Below, piece by piece: positions 16,016-16,142 of a stretch of DNA of 16,142 nt. The DNA is from Schizochytrium sp. CCTCC M209059 (taxonomy: Eukaryota; Sar; Bigyra; Thraustochytrida; Thraustochytriidae). The DNA is taken from NCBI GenBank assembly GCA_000818945.1, contig KN805474.1, positions 42,847 through 58,988 of the forward strand, in the 5' to 3' direction. How positions within the stretch are numbered: the stretch's first letter is position 1; each line of letters starts with the position of its first letter. The notes beneath the pieces were generated by a model, which saw nothing but the letters and a program-made list of their open reading frames with translations, was not told the DNA's origin and searched no databases. A program made the position numbers and the translations under genes.

Positions 16016-16142
16016 CACGCGACGCGACGCGACGCGACGCGAGGCGACGCGAGGCGACGCGAGGCGACGCGAGGCGACGCGACGCGACGCGAGGCGACGC
16101 GACGCGACGCGACGCGAGGCGGGGCGAGGCGACGCGAGGCGA
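16016..16142. repeat. (GCGAC/GCGAG)n pentanucleotide array at the window edge
   Basis: About 25 units of 5 bp run to the last base. Units are GACGC or GAGGC, in part strictly alternating as a 10-bp higher-order unit (about 16036-16080), with one GGGGC variant. The array continues beyond the window, so its true length is unknown. Confidence 0.92.

Larger units (their letters stand above)
14577..16142. other. Gene-free right flank with repeats
   Basis: Past the stop at 14576 no frame has coding support. The 700 bp after the gene are mixed, then GC- and AG-rich. Open frames on both strands here are short or low complexity. The region contains a (GCCTA)n array, a (GCTT)n array and the terminal GCGAC/GCGAG array. 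Confidence 0.5.

Overview
The window is nuclear DNA from a unicellular eukaryote. One gene has a GT-AG intron, its other genes are intronless with G/C-rich third codon positions, and the spacers are full of 4-5 bp microsatellites. No operons, ribosome-binding sites, IS elements or CRISPR arrays are visible. The gene style (compact, intron-poor, two orphan proteins, a PX protein with a Pro-His heptad array, a eukaryotic YeeE/YedE transporter) fits a stramenopile, perhaps a thraustochytrid-like labyrinthulomycete. That placement is inference from style, not from a marker gene.

Layout from left to right: 1-1621 is a GC-rich spacer loaded with microsatellites. 1622-2221 (+) encodes a basic, Ser/Gln-rich 199-aa orphan. 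2222-3872 is gene-free. 3873-4595 (-) encodes a 240-aa orphan with about six membrane helices. 4596-5143 is a divergent promoter region with two CACGTG boxes. 5144-6733 (+) encodes a 529-aa membrane-anchored protein with a Pro-His heptad array and a C-terminal PX domain. 6734-7628 is an AT-rich, purine/pyrimidine-skewed spacer. 7629-8459 (-) encodes a 276-aa polyQ/His-rich, probably nuclear protein with an unidentified C-terminal domain. 8460-12061 is a 3.6-kb gene desert holding a purine-rich tract, a two-unit 154-bp tandem repeat and more microsatellites. 12062-13227 (+) encodes a YeeE/YedE (sulphur transport) protein whose frame is broken by a perfect 47-bp tandem duplication. 13826-14576 (+) is a two-exon gene for a 114-aa SH3BGR-like thioredoxin-fold protein. 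14577-16142 is gene-free and ends in a (GCGAC/GCGAG)n array that runs off the window.

The genes do not form an evident pathway. Each looks like an independent unit, and only the 4595/5144 pair shares a promoter region. I found no convincing new multi-gene system. The items most worth a second look are the 47-bp frame-breaking duplication, the perfect 14-bp hairpin at the start of the PX gene, the strict Pro-His heptad array in the same protein, and the 154-bp tandem repeat in the desert.
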